Made by a program: the position numbers and the translations under genes. The notes below the pieces were generated by a model. The model had not been told where the DNA came from. It searched no databases and was given only the letters and a program-made list of their open reading frames with translations. A DNA stretch of 64,000 nucleotides from Calonectria ilicicola (taxonomy: Eukaryota > Ascomycota > Sordariomycetes > Hypocreales > Nectriaceae), in assembly GCA_020809705.1 (NCBI GenBank), contig CP085831.1, positions 1,488,001-1,552,000 of the forward strand, in the 5' to 3' direction. Positions 47,202 to 57,811 of this stretch are shown here, in pieces. The number at the start of each line of letters is the position of its first letter. The stretch's first letter is position 1.

Positions 47202-48836
47202 CTACTCATGATGCTCATACGCAAGCTTGCCCTCAACCTCAATCTCCCGATGGAACTCATATTTACCAAATTCACGAGCCTTGAGGTTCTTGGAGAAAAG
47301 AATATCAAGTTCCTCGTAAGTGCGATCCTTGAGTTCAGGCAGTCGGAAATGTGCCCAAATGGAACACAGAACACCAAAGCCTGCTGCCAAGAAGGCCGAC
47401 TTGCCCTTCCAGTTGGCTTCTGTTGGGTTCAGAATATAGGGAACCACACAAGTGGCGGCAATATTCATTGAGTTGTATGCATTTCGGGCTAGTGCAATAC
47501 TCTTTGAACGTAGACGGGTCGAGGATACCTCACCCACAATGATATACGATATCGGGCCAAGCGTCAACTCATAGGTGGCGTACCACAAATAGTAAAATGT
47601 TGCAGACAGGTAACCTGTAACCTTGCTCTCGTTGGCCACGGCGACAAATCCGATGGCGAACATGCACAGAGACATGACCACGCAGCCCCAGAAAAAGATG
47701 GGGCGACGCCCATGGCGTGCTGTAATGAAGACAGACAGCAATACGCAGACAAAGTGGAGGCCACCCTGGCCAACTGTCAGCTTGTATGCATCAGTGGTCT
47801 TCAGACCAGCCTGCTCGAAGAAGTAGGTCGCGTATGAGGTGACTCCAAATCCAACCAGTACCTGGGCGACCCAGGCGCAGCAGCTGATTTCAGTACGCCA
47901 CAGGTTGTCGCCGCGGAAGCAGTCAACGTAGTTAGCTCCTTCGGTCATGCTTCGCTCTAGCTCTGTGGTCTCTACCATGAGCGCGACGGCATCACCGATT
48001 GCGGCGTCGTCCATGTCTGTTGTCAAGCGCCCAAGCGACTTGCGGGCATCATCAAGGCGGCCTTGTCGAACAAACCACCAGGGCGACTCGGGTGCAAAGA
48101 TGATGAGAGGGGCGATAATCACAGGCCAGATCCACTGGACGGCAAAGGGGATGCGCCAGGCCCATTGAGTCGTGTTGCCAGTCAAGGAGTCGAGGACTCC
48201 ATAAGAGATCAATTGGCCGATTCCCCAACAAAGCACGACGAACGTCTCCAAGTACGCACGCAAAGCAGTTGGAGCAACTTCGGATGCATAAGCCGGGCCC
48301 ATGGTGGTGAAAACACCCCATGACAACCCACACAGCAGCTCGCCAACAAATAGCACCTCGACGCTTGGAGCGAAGAAGGCGATAAATATGCAACCGGTCA
48401 GCCAGGCCAAAGCACCCTGTAGCGTTTTCTTGTGTCCATATCGCTCCGTAAAATATCCGTTGATGAAGATACCCACGGTGTTTCCCAGAGGACTGGCAAG
48501 GCCTAAGGCTGTCTGCCACTTCGCCTGGAGCTGGTATGAGCCCGGTTTGCCGGCGACGGGAATACCGAATCGCTTTTGGAAATTTGGAAACGCAAAGAGG
48601 GAGCCGATCAAGGCCGTGTCATACCCGTCCATGATGATGACGAGCGACACCACGCATGACCAAAAACAAGCCTTTGGGTATTTCTTGAGGGCTTGCGAGA
48701 GAGTCATCGAATGCTCGGCCTCAGAGGCGTTCCGGGCCTCGGCCACGGTGTTGACCCAGCCATGGCCGTCATGACCGGCTCCAGTCTCAGCCTCGGTGGC
48801 GGAGGTAGCCTCTTTTGCCATCGGAGGGTTGTGCAC
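47202..48836 (-). CDS. MFS sugar/oligosaccharide:H+ symporter (maltose-permease type)
   Basis: The protein is 544 residues, with a roughly 55-residue hydrophilic N-terminus and about 12 membrane segments. Sugar-porter signatures: DGYDTALIGSLFAFPNFQKRFG after TM1, GYFTERYGHKK in loop 2-3, PESPWWFVRQGRLDDARKSL before the central loop, and a C-terminal PELKDRTYEELD. The PESPWW motif is typical of fungal alpha-glucoside and oligosaccharide permeases rather than hexose carriers. Between a GH67 gene and a GH30 xylanase gene, its likely cargo is acidic or neutral xylo-oligosaccharides; this is inference from context. It shares a 699 bp divergent promoter with the GH30 gene. The start could be Met1 or Met6. 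Confidence 0.88.
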   Translation of the reverse strand: MHNPPMAKEATSATEAETGAGHDGHGWVNTVAEARNASEAEHSMTLSQALKKYPKACFWSCVVSLVIIMDGYDTALIGSLFAFPNFQKRFGIPVAGKPGSYQLQAKWQTALGLASPLGNTVGIFINGYFTERYGHKKTLQGALAWLTGCIFIAFFAPSVEVLFVGELLCGLSWGVFTTMGPAYASEVAPTALRAYLETFVVLCWGIGQLISYGVLDSLTGNTTQWAWRIPFAVQWIWPVIIAPLIIFAPESPWWFVRQGRLDDARKSLGRLTTDMDDAAIGDAVALMVETTELERSMTEGANYVDCFRGDNLWRTEISCCAWVAQVLVGFGVTSYATYFFEQAGLKTTDAYKLTVGQGGLHFVCVLLSVFITARHGRRPIFFWGCVVMSLCMFAIGFVAVANESKVTGYLSATFYYLWYATYELTLGPISYIIVGEVSSTRLRSKSIALARNAYNSMNIAATCVVPYILNPTEANWKGKSAFLAAGFGVLCSIWAHFRLPELKDRTYEELDILFSKNLKAREFGKYEFHREIEVEGKLAYEHHE

Positions 48837-49535
48837 TTAGGTGAACGTTGTTGAACTGAAGCTTTCTCAAAAGAATTTTGATAATATCGGATTGCTTTGG
48901 AATTTTCGGTGTGGCTATGAACTGATGTTGTAACATGGCAACGCCATTATATCCACTACCCCATGGGGATTGAGCGCGCGTGCACAGAGGGGCTCATTGG
49001 TCTCCGCATGCCCCCAACTTCCCCGCGAACCACTGATTGGGGTACGCTCCGGGTATAATTATACGGTTAATTGACAATTGAGGCTCGAAATGCCGATGTT
49101 CCCGGGTAACACGCGGTCAAATTGTCGGAGCTCGTCTGGACTTTGGCAAACAAAAGGCAACCCCCAAAGCACTAAGCTTTATTAGTCGGTCCCGGCAGAC
49201 CGGGAGGGCCTGGATAAAAGACCAGGGCCGATTGTTTCGAGTAAACCATCGTATTTAGCCGGACTAATAGTTTAGTGAGTCTCCATTTTTTCAAGGTTCG
49301 GCATCGTAAGTCGGTCACCGCAACCAAGGAGTGGCGACATGGCGACTAACGTTCCACGGACATTTGTGCCTTGAAGAGCTGGGGTATTTTATCCGTGTGG
49401 GTCAGTCACATTAATTGTCGTGCTATGAATGAGAAGAATAGAATAAAATCAAAATCTTAATTTGCATCCTTACTTAAAGGTGGGCACAATTGTGTTCATG
49501 AGCAAAACACCATAGGTTTCTATCCTCATACAGTC
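48837..49535. promoter_or_regulatory. divergent promoter of permease and GH30 xylanase
   Basis: A 699 bp region lies between two start codons. It contains GGCTAAA on the minus strand (49254-49260) and a CCCCGC at about 49021-49026, which fits the CreA/Cre1 core SYGGRG. Both suggest xylose induction and glucose repression, but are predictions from short motifs. Confidence 0.5.
49254..49260 (-). promoter_or_regulatory. putative XlnR/Xyr1 site (GGCTAAA)
   Basis: TTTAGCC on the plus strand, 276 bp upstream of the GH30 start codon and 418 bp upstream of the permease start codon. It is an exact match to the xylan regulator consensus. Confidence 0.5.
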
Positions 49536-50978
49536 ATGTTTACACTTGCGGCTTTCAAGAATGCCGGCTTGGCCGCTGCATTGATAGGATTCACTTCGGC
49601 CCTGTCGGTGCCACGCGATACCTCATCACCATCTGTCACGGTGTCAGTTGATACCACGACTAAATATCAGGAGTTGGATGGGTTTGGCATATCACAAGCC
49701 TTCCAGCGTGCTGAGGACATATTTGGAAAGTATGGCCTTTCAGAGGCCAATACTGAATATGTTCTCGATCTCCTATTCAACGTGGAGAAGGGTGCTGGCT
49801 TTACCATCCTCCGAAATGGTATTGGCTCAAGCAACAGTTCTGAAAGCAATTTCATGAACTCAATTGAACCCTTCTCCCCAGGGTCTCCAAATGCAAAGCC
49901 AAACTATACTTGGGATGGCTACGACAGCGCCCAGCTTCCGTTGGCTAAAAAGGCAAAGGCGCTAGGTCTGCAGAATCTCTATGGCAATGCATGGTCCGCC
50001 CCAGGATACATGAAGACCAATCATGACGAGAATAACGGCGGCTATCTCTGCGGCGTTACTGATGAGACATGCGCCTCGGGTGATTGGAAGCAGGCTTATG
50101 CCAACTACTTAGTGCAGTGGATCAAGTACTACCGTCAATCTGGTCTCGATGTGTCCCACCTGGGCTTCCTCAACGAGCCAGGGCTGACAGTCACATATGC
50201 CGGCATGTTGTCCAATGGTACCCAGGCCGCAGACTTTATCCGCGTACTAGCCAAGACGGTTAAGCGTGAAGGTCTCGACGTTGCATTAACTTGCTGCGAC
50301 TCTGAAGGCTGGGACGAGCAGGAAGCCATGATGGCTGGGCTGCAAGCAGGCCCTGACCCCGCTGAAGCATACCTCAGCGTTATCACTGGCCATGGTTATT
50401 CGTCTCCTGCATCATACCCACTCTCCACTACCAAGAAGGTGTGGATGACTGAGTGGGCGGATCTTTCTGGAAATTTCACACCGTACACCTTCTACAAGGA
50501 TGGCATTGAAGGGGAGGGTATGTGGTGGGCAGACAGCATCCAAACTGCGCTAGTCAAGGCCAATGTTAGTGCTTTCCTGTACTGGATCGGCGCGGAAAAC
50601 TCCACCACCAACAGTGGGTTTATCAATCTGATCAACGATGAAGTTATCCCATCCAAGAGATACTGGGCTTTTGCTCAGTTCAGCCGGTTCGCGCGACCAG
50701 GCGCCTATCGCATTGAAGCGAACAGCTCAGAGTCCTCGCTCTCGACCAGCTCATTCCTAAACAAGGATGGAAGCATCGCCGTCCAAGTCATCAATCACAA
50801 CGCGGTGGACTACGATCTAAACCTGAAGCTAGGAGATGGCACTTATAAGACCGTCCTGCCGTATCTCACAGACAACAGCCACAATTTGACCGCTCTATCT
50901 TCGATTAAGAAACAGAGCGATGGTTCGTTCAAGGGAACGATACCTGCCTACTCAATGATGAGCTTTGTCACATCGTGA
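49536..50978 (+). CDS. secreted GH30 (subfamily 7-like) xylanase
   Basis: The protein is 480 residues. A signal peptide (MFTLAAFKNAGLAAALIGFTSALS) is followed by KYQELDGFGISQAFQRAEDIFG, the start of GH30 xylanases. Catalytic acid/base is Glu214 in FLNEPG; the nucleophile is Glu306 in VWMTEWADL. A beta side domain closes the protein (SIAVQVINHN...YLTDNSHNL), as in the family. Fungal subfamily 7 members include glucuronoxylanases, xylobiohydrolases and reducing-end xylanases; the exact mode cannot be read here. Products of a glucuronoxylanase/xylobiohydrolase, short MeGlcA-bearing oligomers, would suit uptake by the neighbouring permease and cleavage by GH67. There are several N-glycosylation sequons. 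No introns. Confidence 0.92.
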   Translation: MFTLAAFKNAGLAAALIGFTSALSVPRDTSSPSVTVSVDTTTKYQELDGFGISQAFQRAEDIFGKYGLSEANTEYVLDLLFNVEKGAGFTILRNGIGSSNSSESNFMNSIEPFSPGSPNAKPNYTWDGYDSAQLPLAKKAKALGLQNLYGNAWSAPGYMKTNHDENNGGYLCGVTDETCASGDWKQAYANYLVQWIKYYRQSGLDVSHLGFLNEPGLTVTYAGMLSNGTQAADFIRVLAKTVKREGLDVALTCCDSEGWDEQEAMMAGLQAGPDPAEAYLSVITGHGYSSPASYPLSTTKKVWMTEWADLSGNFTPYTFYKDGIEGEGMWWADSIQTALVKANVSAFLYWIGAENSTTNSGFINLINDEVIPSKRYWAFAQFSRFARPGAYRIEANSSESSLSTSSFLNKDGSIAVQVINHNAVDYDLNLKLGDGTYKTVLPYLTDNSHNLTALSSIKKQSDGSFKGTIPAYSMMSFVTS

Positions 50979-51816
50979 TTAAATATGGGCCACTGGCACC
51001 GATTAGATCATTTCATAGTAATTAAAAAGATTATATAAATTCTTGGTTTAAGAATTCCATTTACTGTGTCAAATAAATGGTAGATATGTGGATAATTTAA
51101 GCCCAAAGATGTCGTCACTCATGTGTATCTATAAACCTGGGCCACCCTATTACTTGACACTATCAACTCATACCACAAGACATACGTTTATCAAGCTCCA
51201 TTTCTTGGTGGGCTTTCCATTCTTTAAATCCTCTATATCACCAAGATTTTGTGTGTAGGAATTAATGTGCAGAATAATATTTTATGTAGGGTAATAACGA
51301 CTCGCCATCCATTCAAATGTGTTGTCCAGTTGTAGTCAACTCACGATGGTATCATTACCAACGGCTAAGTTGAAGGCGACGAGTTTACATGCTCATTGAT
51401 TTCGACTGGGTCTCGGGATTAACTTTCCAGTCTGTAACAAACAAATTATACATGATAACGATGAACGTATTAAATATTGCTCGATACGACTTGGAAAACA
51501 CGACAGGACCTATTCGGGATAAAGAGCGCCGATACGTGCCACGTGAACCCAGTTGGGATATGGCAAGGATCTTCAACTATTCTCCACAGCGGAACCGGGA
51601 GATGAACTGGCCAGTACGATTGAGAAAGACGAAAAATGGCTAATCCGCTTTTGTCATTCCCTAATCATTTAGCTTTAGCCGGTACCTTGACAACGGGTAT
51701 AACGGCATCGGAGGGGAATACAAAATTCAGCTCCAAAGAAGGCTGGGAAACAACCAAATTACGTAGGCTTGCCCAAGGTTACCAAGTATCTCCAATTTTA
51801 GCTCCAAGCCGCAACC
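50979..51816. promoter_or_regulatory. upstream region of SGNH esterase gene
   Basis: 838 bp between the GH30 stop and the esterase start. It holds short frames without motifs (about 51389-51643) and a GGCTAAA on the minus strand at 51674-51680. No RNA gene was seen. Confidence 0.45.
51674..51680 (-). promoter_or_regulatory. putative XlnR/Xyr1 site (GGCTAAA)
   Basis: TTTAGCC on the plus strand, followed by GG, 137 bp before the esterase start codon. It has the same context (TTTAGCCGG) as the site in the GH30/permease promoter. Confidence 0.45.
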
Positions 51817-53138
51817 ATGTCTCCAAGCGCCAATGCCAGCGATCATCGCTGGGTCACAGTATGGGCTGCGATGCCCCAGCTGACAGATGATCAAGATGAT
51901 ATGCCCCCAGCACCATTTGTGAGTTCCTTATCATACAGCAGTTCGATCTCAACTCGCATACTAAAAATTAGCGCACATTTTAGACTCAACAAGATGCTGT
52001 CTTTCCTGACACCACGATTCGGCAAACATTGAGAGTTACTACTGGTGGTAGTAAGCTCCGTATTCGCATCTCTAATGCATTTGGCCGCAAAGCACTTGGT
52101 ATAACGGCTGTTACCGTTGCGCTACCAAAGGCCGCGTCGGATGGCTGTCCAGCGGGCTCCAAAATGGTTCACGTAGATTCGATTCAGCCTGTTACTTTTA
52201 GTGGAGATCCCACTGTGGACATCCCCGCAAGGGCTCTAATTGTTTCAGATGTTATTTCTTTACCAGTGGAGGTTGGACAGGTTGTTAGTGTGAGTATATA
52301 TCTTAGTCAGGGTCACACTGTGGATGACTTGACCTCCCACCCTGGCAGTCGCACGGATTCTTGGCTATGCCACGGCAATCATGCGATGGCTGAAGATCTG
52401 GCTGGCCCGAATCTCCAAAGGATTTTACGTTGGTTCCTCATCTCAGGCATCGAGGTGTGGCAGCCAAAATCGCGAAGCCGTGGCTCCCTAGTCGTCCTTG
52501 GGGATAGTCTGACAGATGGGAGAGCTAGTACCAACAATGGCAATGATCGGTGGACCGACCTGCTTTTTGATCGCATGACTACCGATTCTTGTGGTCAAAA
52601 TATTGCTGTCATCAACCAAGCCGCTGGAGGAAATCGGGTCTTGGAGGATGGCAAAGGCCCAAGCTTGCTAAGCCGCCTCGACCGCGATGTATTTGGCCAA
52701 GCTGGAGTGCGCTATGTGCTAGTCTTTGAAGGCATTAATGACATTGGGAAAGCAGAATCAGATGCCAAAACACAAGCCATGATAGAGAAGCGTCTGATTC
52801 AAGGATACCGACAAATTATCGCACGAGCGCATACGGCCGGTTTACCCGTCTTCGCTTCTACTCTGGGACCGTTTGGGGGAACAGATCCGACACGAAACCC
52901 ATATGCATCAGGCAGCAGAGAGGAAACGCGACAACGAGTCAATGAGTGGATTCGCTCTGGGGGAGAATTTGACGCCATGATTGACTTGGACATGGTGTTG
53001 CGCGACCCAGCTGATCCTTGCTGCTTAAGCCCTGACTACGACTGTGGAGACGGCATACACCCAAATATTGAAGGATTTCGGGCAATGGCAAATGCGTTTC
53101 CATTACACTTGTTTGAAGAATTCCAAAATGGAATCTAA
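51817..53138 (+). CDS. SGNH/GDSL hydrolase (carbohydrate esterase-like)
   Basis: Exon 1 (51817-51918) and exon 2 (51984-53138) join over a 65 bp GTGAGT...TTTAG intron to give 418 residues. An N-terminal beta domain (TTIRQTLRVTTGGSKLRIRISNAFG...LGITAVTVALP) precedes the SGNH core: GDSLTDG with Ser209, NQAAGGNR (Gly/Asn block), FEGINDIG (Asn block) and DGIHPN (Asp/His). This two-part layout is that of XynE-like and related acylhydrolases, some of which deacetylate xylan or pectin fragments. No signal peptide is seen, so it may act inside the cell, on imported acetylated oligosaccharides. That role is inferred from the neighbours and the shared GGCTAAA motif. Substrate unproven. Confidence 0.85.
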
Positions 53139-53466
53139 CGGTTTCGAAATACAGAATATGTCTCTGTGCTTTTTCCTTTGTAGAGCTTTTGTGCATATTG
53201 CTAATGTACTACAACAAAGGCCTCCACTAAGGAAACGATCATCCACTCCTGACTCTCAAATTTTATTATATATCATAGAATCTTTCATATTTTTCTGCTT
53301 GGACAAAGTATCAAGTGATTCAGGTCACATCACGTCATAAAGCAATTGCTCCGTCAGGTAAGGTATCATAAATAAATTCGTAACTATTTATTCCAAAGCC
53401 TCCATATCAGGACCGAACTAAGGTCAGTGAGCATGAACTGATAAGATATCGGCCAAATCAAAACAT

Positions 53467-56012
53467 TTAGGCTGTCTTGCAAGAAACCAGTTGGAAGTAA
53501 CTTTCCAGCAGAGCCAGTGAGGCTGTAGCTGTCGTGTAGTACAAGTGAGTGTGGTCACCAATCTTGCGGGGATCGGCGGTCTGGTCGTCACCCTTTGGAA
53601 CATCTGCCTGCTTCAGTGGCACGTCATCGGGCAAGGGGTAGAACGGCAATCCAGATGGCAAGGGTCCTGCGCCAGGGTCCTGGGGCCTGTGAGTAAGCAA
53701 CTTCAAAGCCTTCTTAAACGCCTCGCAGTGGGGTCTTTGGGAGCTGAGTCCTTCAAACATGAAGTAGACGGCACGGAGGACACTCTCTAGTGCACCAACA
53801 ACCCAAGCATGGTGAGAGGAGGCTGCCTCTCCAACAAAATACAGCTGTCCAAAAGCGTTGGGCTTGATGATCTCCTCCCACATGTTGGAGAACTGGCCGG
53901 GTCCGAAGTATGCAAAGGCACCAGACATATTCTGGTCTCGGTACCAGTCCCAAGCGTGATGGGTATCATATTCACGATACAGGAGCTGTAAAAGCTCTTC
54001 GTATCCCATGTCCTTGTTGGCATGCAGCAGAGCAAGGTTGTGGAGCAGAGTCTTGAGAAGTTCTCCTTCGTTCTCAGGTGTGTTGGGAGAAATCAGAGAA
54101 CCCAGGCGCTGGGCGTCTTGACCCCAAGTGTAAGAACACAAGAGAACAGAAGACTCCTTATCGCTCCACTCTGATCCTTCAAGCTTTTGAATGTTGTACG
54201 AAGGGTATACACAAACGCGGAGCGGGAGGTCTGTTCGACCAATACCTCCCTCGTTGATGTTGAAGGGCTTGACTTGCCACCAAGGAGATTTGAATTTGAT
54301 TGCGACCTTGCAAGATGCGCCGTATCCGAGCGATCGGATTGCCTGCTTAGTGCCCCAAAGCAATCCAGCATTCTTGAGGTCCATGCGCTGGGTTGCAGCA
54401 AGGGTCGTGCTGTTGAAAACGGCAAAGTAGTCCCGCGACCTCTCAAAAGTAGCCTTGGCGTCGGGATAGCTTTGCTTGATCTTCAATGTCATAGGAACAT
54501 AGTCGCTCTTGGTTCCATCTCTGCGTTGTTCCATGTTGGCGTCAATGGTTTCGACTTTGCTGTGGAACTGGACCTTCTTCTCAATCTTCTCGGCCATCTT
54601 CCTAGCGATGGTCTGGGCACCACCGTCAATACAGTACCAATGGTTCTTTCCATCGTCTGGAGTACCAAAATCGAGTTCCTCAAGAACACACTCGGTCAGG
54701 GCTTGGTCATACCAACCAGTACCGCTAGAAATAGTTAGTAAGATGGTACGGCCGGGTTTGTAAAGCTAACTTACTAGGTTGCAGTTTCCAACCACTCAAT
54801 GGTGTTGTAGTTGTACTCCTTTCCATGAGGAAGATCATCCTTCTCGCATCCATTATTACCACTTAATATCCAGTTAGTTGTGTGTTGGACGCCTGTATTC
54901 GAGTGTTACTTACGATCCAAGGAATTGGCGAACGCTCATCTTGTCAGCCTTCATCAGGAAGTTGCAAAGTCGCTCCTTTGCCTCTTTCTTTTTCTCTTTG
55001 TCTTCTTCGTTGCGGAACTCATCATACAACTTTTTCGTTTTCTTGATGATCCCTGCCAAAGCCTTTTCAACGATCTTTGATGGATCCGTTCCAAGTACCC
55101 TATGTGAATGTGAGCAATGCCGGTCGGTTTTGGAGGCTGTCATATACCCACGATGGATGAATCAAATCATCTGATGGCAGACCAGAGTTCAGGTTGTATG
55201 GGTCAAAAACCACCTCTCCCTCCTTGGTCTTCTCTTCCTCCTTCTTCTCCTCGATCCCACACTTTTCTTCATCCTCATCGACATCTTCCGCCTTGGCCTT
55301 ATCCTCTTTCGGATAAACATTACCAGTATAGTGAACATCATTAAAATATGTAGGGCAAACATTGTGGACATCCGTCATGTAGTACGGAATCAACTCCTTT
55401 TCCAGCCCAATGTATTTGAACAGCTGGAAGGTTCTGTAACCAGCAATTGATGTGTTAGTGATGTTTGGCCACAATTCAGGCAGTGCTAGCAACTAACCTC
55501 TTCATAACATAGTTGTTGGGGAAGCGCATAGCGCCAACGTCATAATAATCATGCTTCTTGTCACTGAAACGGTGAGTGTAAAGTCGTCCTCCGAGTCTGT
55601 CTTCTCCTGCAGCTTCAAAGATGTCGTAGTCAATCTTGAGTTTCCCTGATTCTTTCTCAATATCTTTGTTGACTTCGCTGTTCAGCCAATCAAACACCAT
55701 GGCAGTGAAGAGTCCGGCTGCACCAGCACCGACAATGCCAACCTTGAATTTGGTCTCTTCAGCAGGTGGAACATAACCCAGACCTGTCAGTTCCTTGGCC
55801 ACGTTCAACAATTGACCAATACCCATCTCAAGAGTGGCATCGGAATCAGCTGGGAGATCTGGGAGTTTCTTCCGGATCTCCTTGTCCTCGTCTGCAACCT
55901 TTTGGACAAGCTCCTCGACGGCCTTTACGTCTGCCTTGAGTGTCTGCTGGGCGACATACTGCGCCCACTGCGCCTTGTATGACTCAATCTGGCGCTCGCT
56001 TGGAGGAGCCAT
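53467..56012 (-). CDS. FAD-dependent amine oxidase (L-amino acid oxidase-like)
   Basis: Five exons (55498-56012, 55152-55433, 54914-55099, 54775-54861, 53467-54724) with introns of 64, 52, 52 and 50 bp give 775 residues in one frame. The ATG at 56012 is the first in frame. KFKVGIVGAGAAGLFTAM (GAGAAG at about 95-100) binds ADP of FAD, EDRLGGRLYTHRF is the second dinucleotide motif, DVGAMRFPNN opens the active-site region, and GQLYFVGEAASSHHAWVVGALESVLRAV closes the FAD site. The GAFAYFGPGQF block is shared with fungal L-amino acid oxidases. The reaction would be oxidative deamination to keto acid, ammonia and hydrogen peroxide. A Lys/Glu-rich insertion (about residues 210-250) is unusual. No signal peptide. 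Substrate not determinable. Confidence 0.85.
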
Positions 56013-57811
56013 GGTTTTGGTTGCAATGGTCTTCAAGTATGAGAGAAAGAAAAATGTTTCGCTGTGGAATAGCAGTCAACACCAAGGGTAAGAAAGTGGG
56101 TTGAAGCTGTTTGCTTATTGATGAAGTTGGGTGGGATATCTTGGATTTATATATGCCGCATCCCAACGAACGTCGCCTTCCCCATTTTGCATTCAAGCCA
56201 GGCTGAATATGGGCGCCCACCATATCGTATCAGTGGCGAGCTGGATTGAGACCTTGATACAACGAACTAACTCTATTGAGCTCCATTCTATGCACGGCAG
56301 TCGATAGTTTCGTCAAGAATCTCAAGTTAGTCTCAACTCTAAGACATAGTACCCCTCTCAGACTAGATTTCCAAACAAATCACGAGGAAAAGTTGGCAAG
56401 GTGTTCACTAGGCCCTCTGCTGGCTGGCTGAGGTGCGGCCTCTCTACTAACTAAATTTGGCTACACTGGCCGCGTTTCCGTCAATAGCGCCGCACCGAGC
56501 CGCGCCCTAGTCTGGACTATTGGAGCACTTGGCTTCAGTGTAACAGGTCTGATTGGATGTAAAGTCTTGGCTCTGGACCGAATTCTGACTGCGCTGAGCC
56601 CAGACCGCACAGCCATCTCAATAATTGAGAGACATGCACAAGTCGGCCTTTCCGCTTACGTATCTGACGGCAGTTTCATAAAACAACGACTGGAACGACC
56701 ACGGGCTGGCCGGCTCCAGAGCTGACCAGGAGACAGTTAGCGCCGTGGCATTCTGGAATTGTGGGGGCATTCCTCATAATTGGTAAGCTCCGCCCTTGTG
56801 GCTTGATGCAAGGCGTTGAAGGGCAAGCTGGAGTGTAAGAATGGGAGCAAGCCACAAAGTTTTTACCGCCCACCAAGGTTCATACGCGAATTACCCCTCA
56901 CAATTATGTCGAGTTTCGCAGCCATTGAAGTTAAGCTCGGTCAGTTGTGAAGGATGTGAAGAGCTGAAATTGTGGAATAGGTTCAAGATTGTGCCGATCT
57001 TTCAACCTACGTGGATGAAGTAGTTTAAAGACGAGGATGACAGGTGTAGCCTGGACACAAAGCTAGTCTGTTCAGAAATTTGCATCCAGATTCTTTTTCG
57101 TTTCGCAATTCCAGAGGAGGGTAGGGCATTAGATAGCTAACTCAAGCTTAGCAGGGCAAACGCGGAGAGATAACATATATCTATTTTTCTCCGGTGTATT
57201 TTTTGGAGCTTTTGCGGGACACGTTTTATTTAGCCAGGGGTACGCGGCATTGTGGGGTCCATCTCGCGAACATGTGGCTCACCCACCCTATATCAAGCAA
57301 CACCGAATCCCAACTTGGTTTGTAAGGGCATGGAACAGGAAGAACTTAAAAATATTTGCGTAAATGAAGGTGGTTTTTTTCCCCCATCCGTTGTTCATAA
57401 GAAACTTTCCCCAAAAATTCCAGTGCTAGATTGTATAGGAGCTGTGCCTTACTTTTGAGATACTATAGTCGCTACTATCTTAAATAGTAGTCATGGTGTT
57501 TTCGCCCGAACCGTTTTTTCTCAGCACAATCCTAGCTGTCAATACTGCCTAAATAAATTATTCTTTAGATTTAACGATGAGCCTTCCTCCTCATTTCTTC
57601 CCATTAGCACTAACATGTCCGTCAACACGGGCCGCGCCTAGTATCGGGTTAATGATTACCTAGCTCCCTTGGTTTTATTAAGCCGAGGTGTCGCGTCAAA
57701 CTCGTCGCGTCGCTACTAGGATCGCACGGCATAGACGAGAAAAGTAAACACTGCATTAAAATTAATTATGCTCGCTTTCGAGGCAGCCTACATCTCGCTT
57801 CTTCTTCTTCT
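56013..57811. other. intergenic, 1.8 kb
   Basis: Includes the amine oxidase promoter at its left and the 3' flank of the Zn2Cys6 gene at its right. Only short frames without motifs. A TTTAGCC (GGCTAAA reversed) occurs at 57229-57235 but lies 1.2 kb from the nearest start. No RNA gene or transposon end was recognised. Confidence 0.5.

Noticed and set aside
57229..57235. A fourth GGCTAAA (minus strand)
   Set aside because: It lies 1.2 kb from the nearest start codon and is not in the xylan cluster; treated as background, and it shows the motif can occur by chance.
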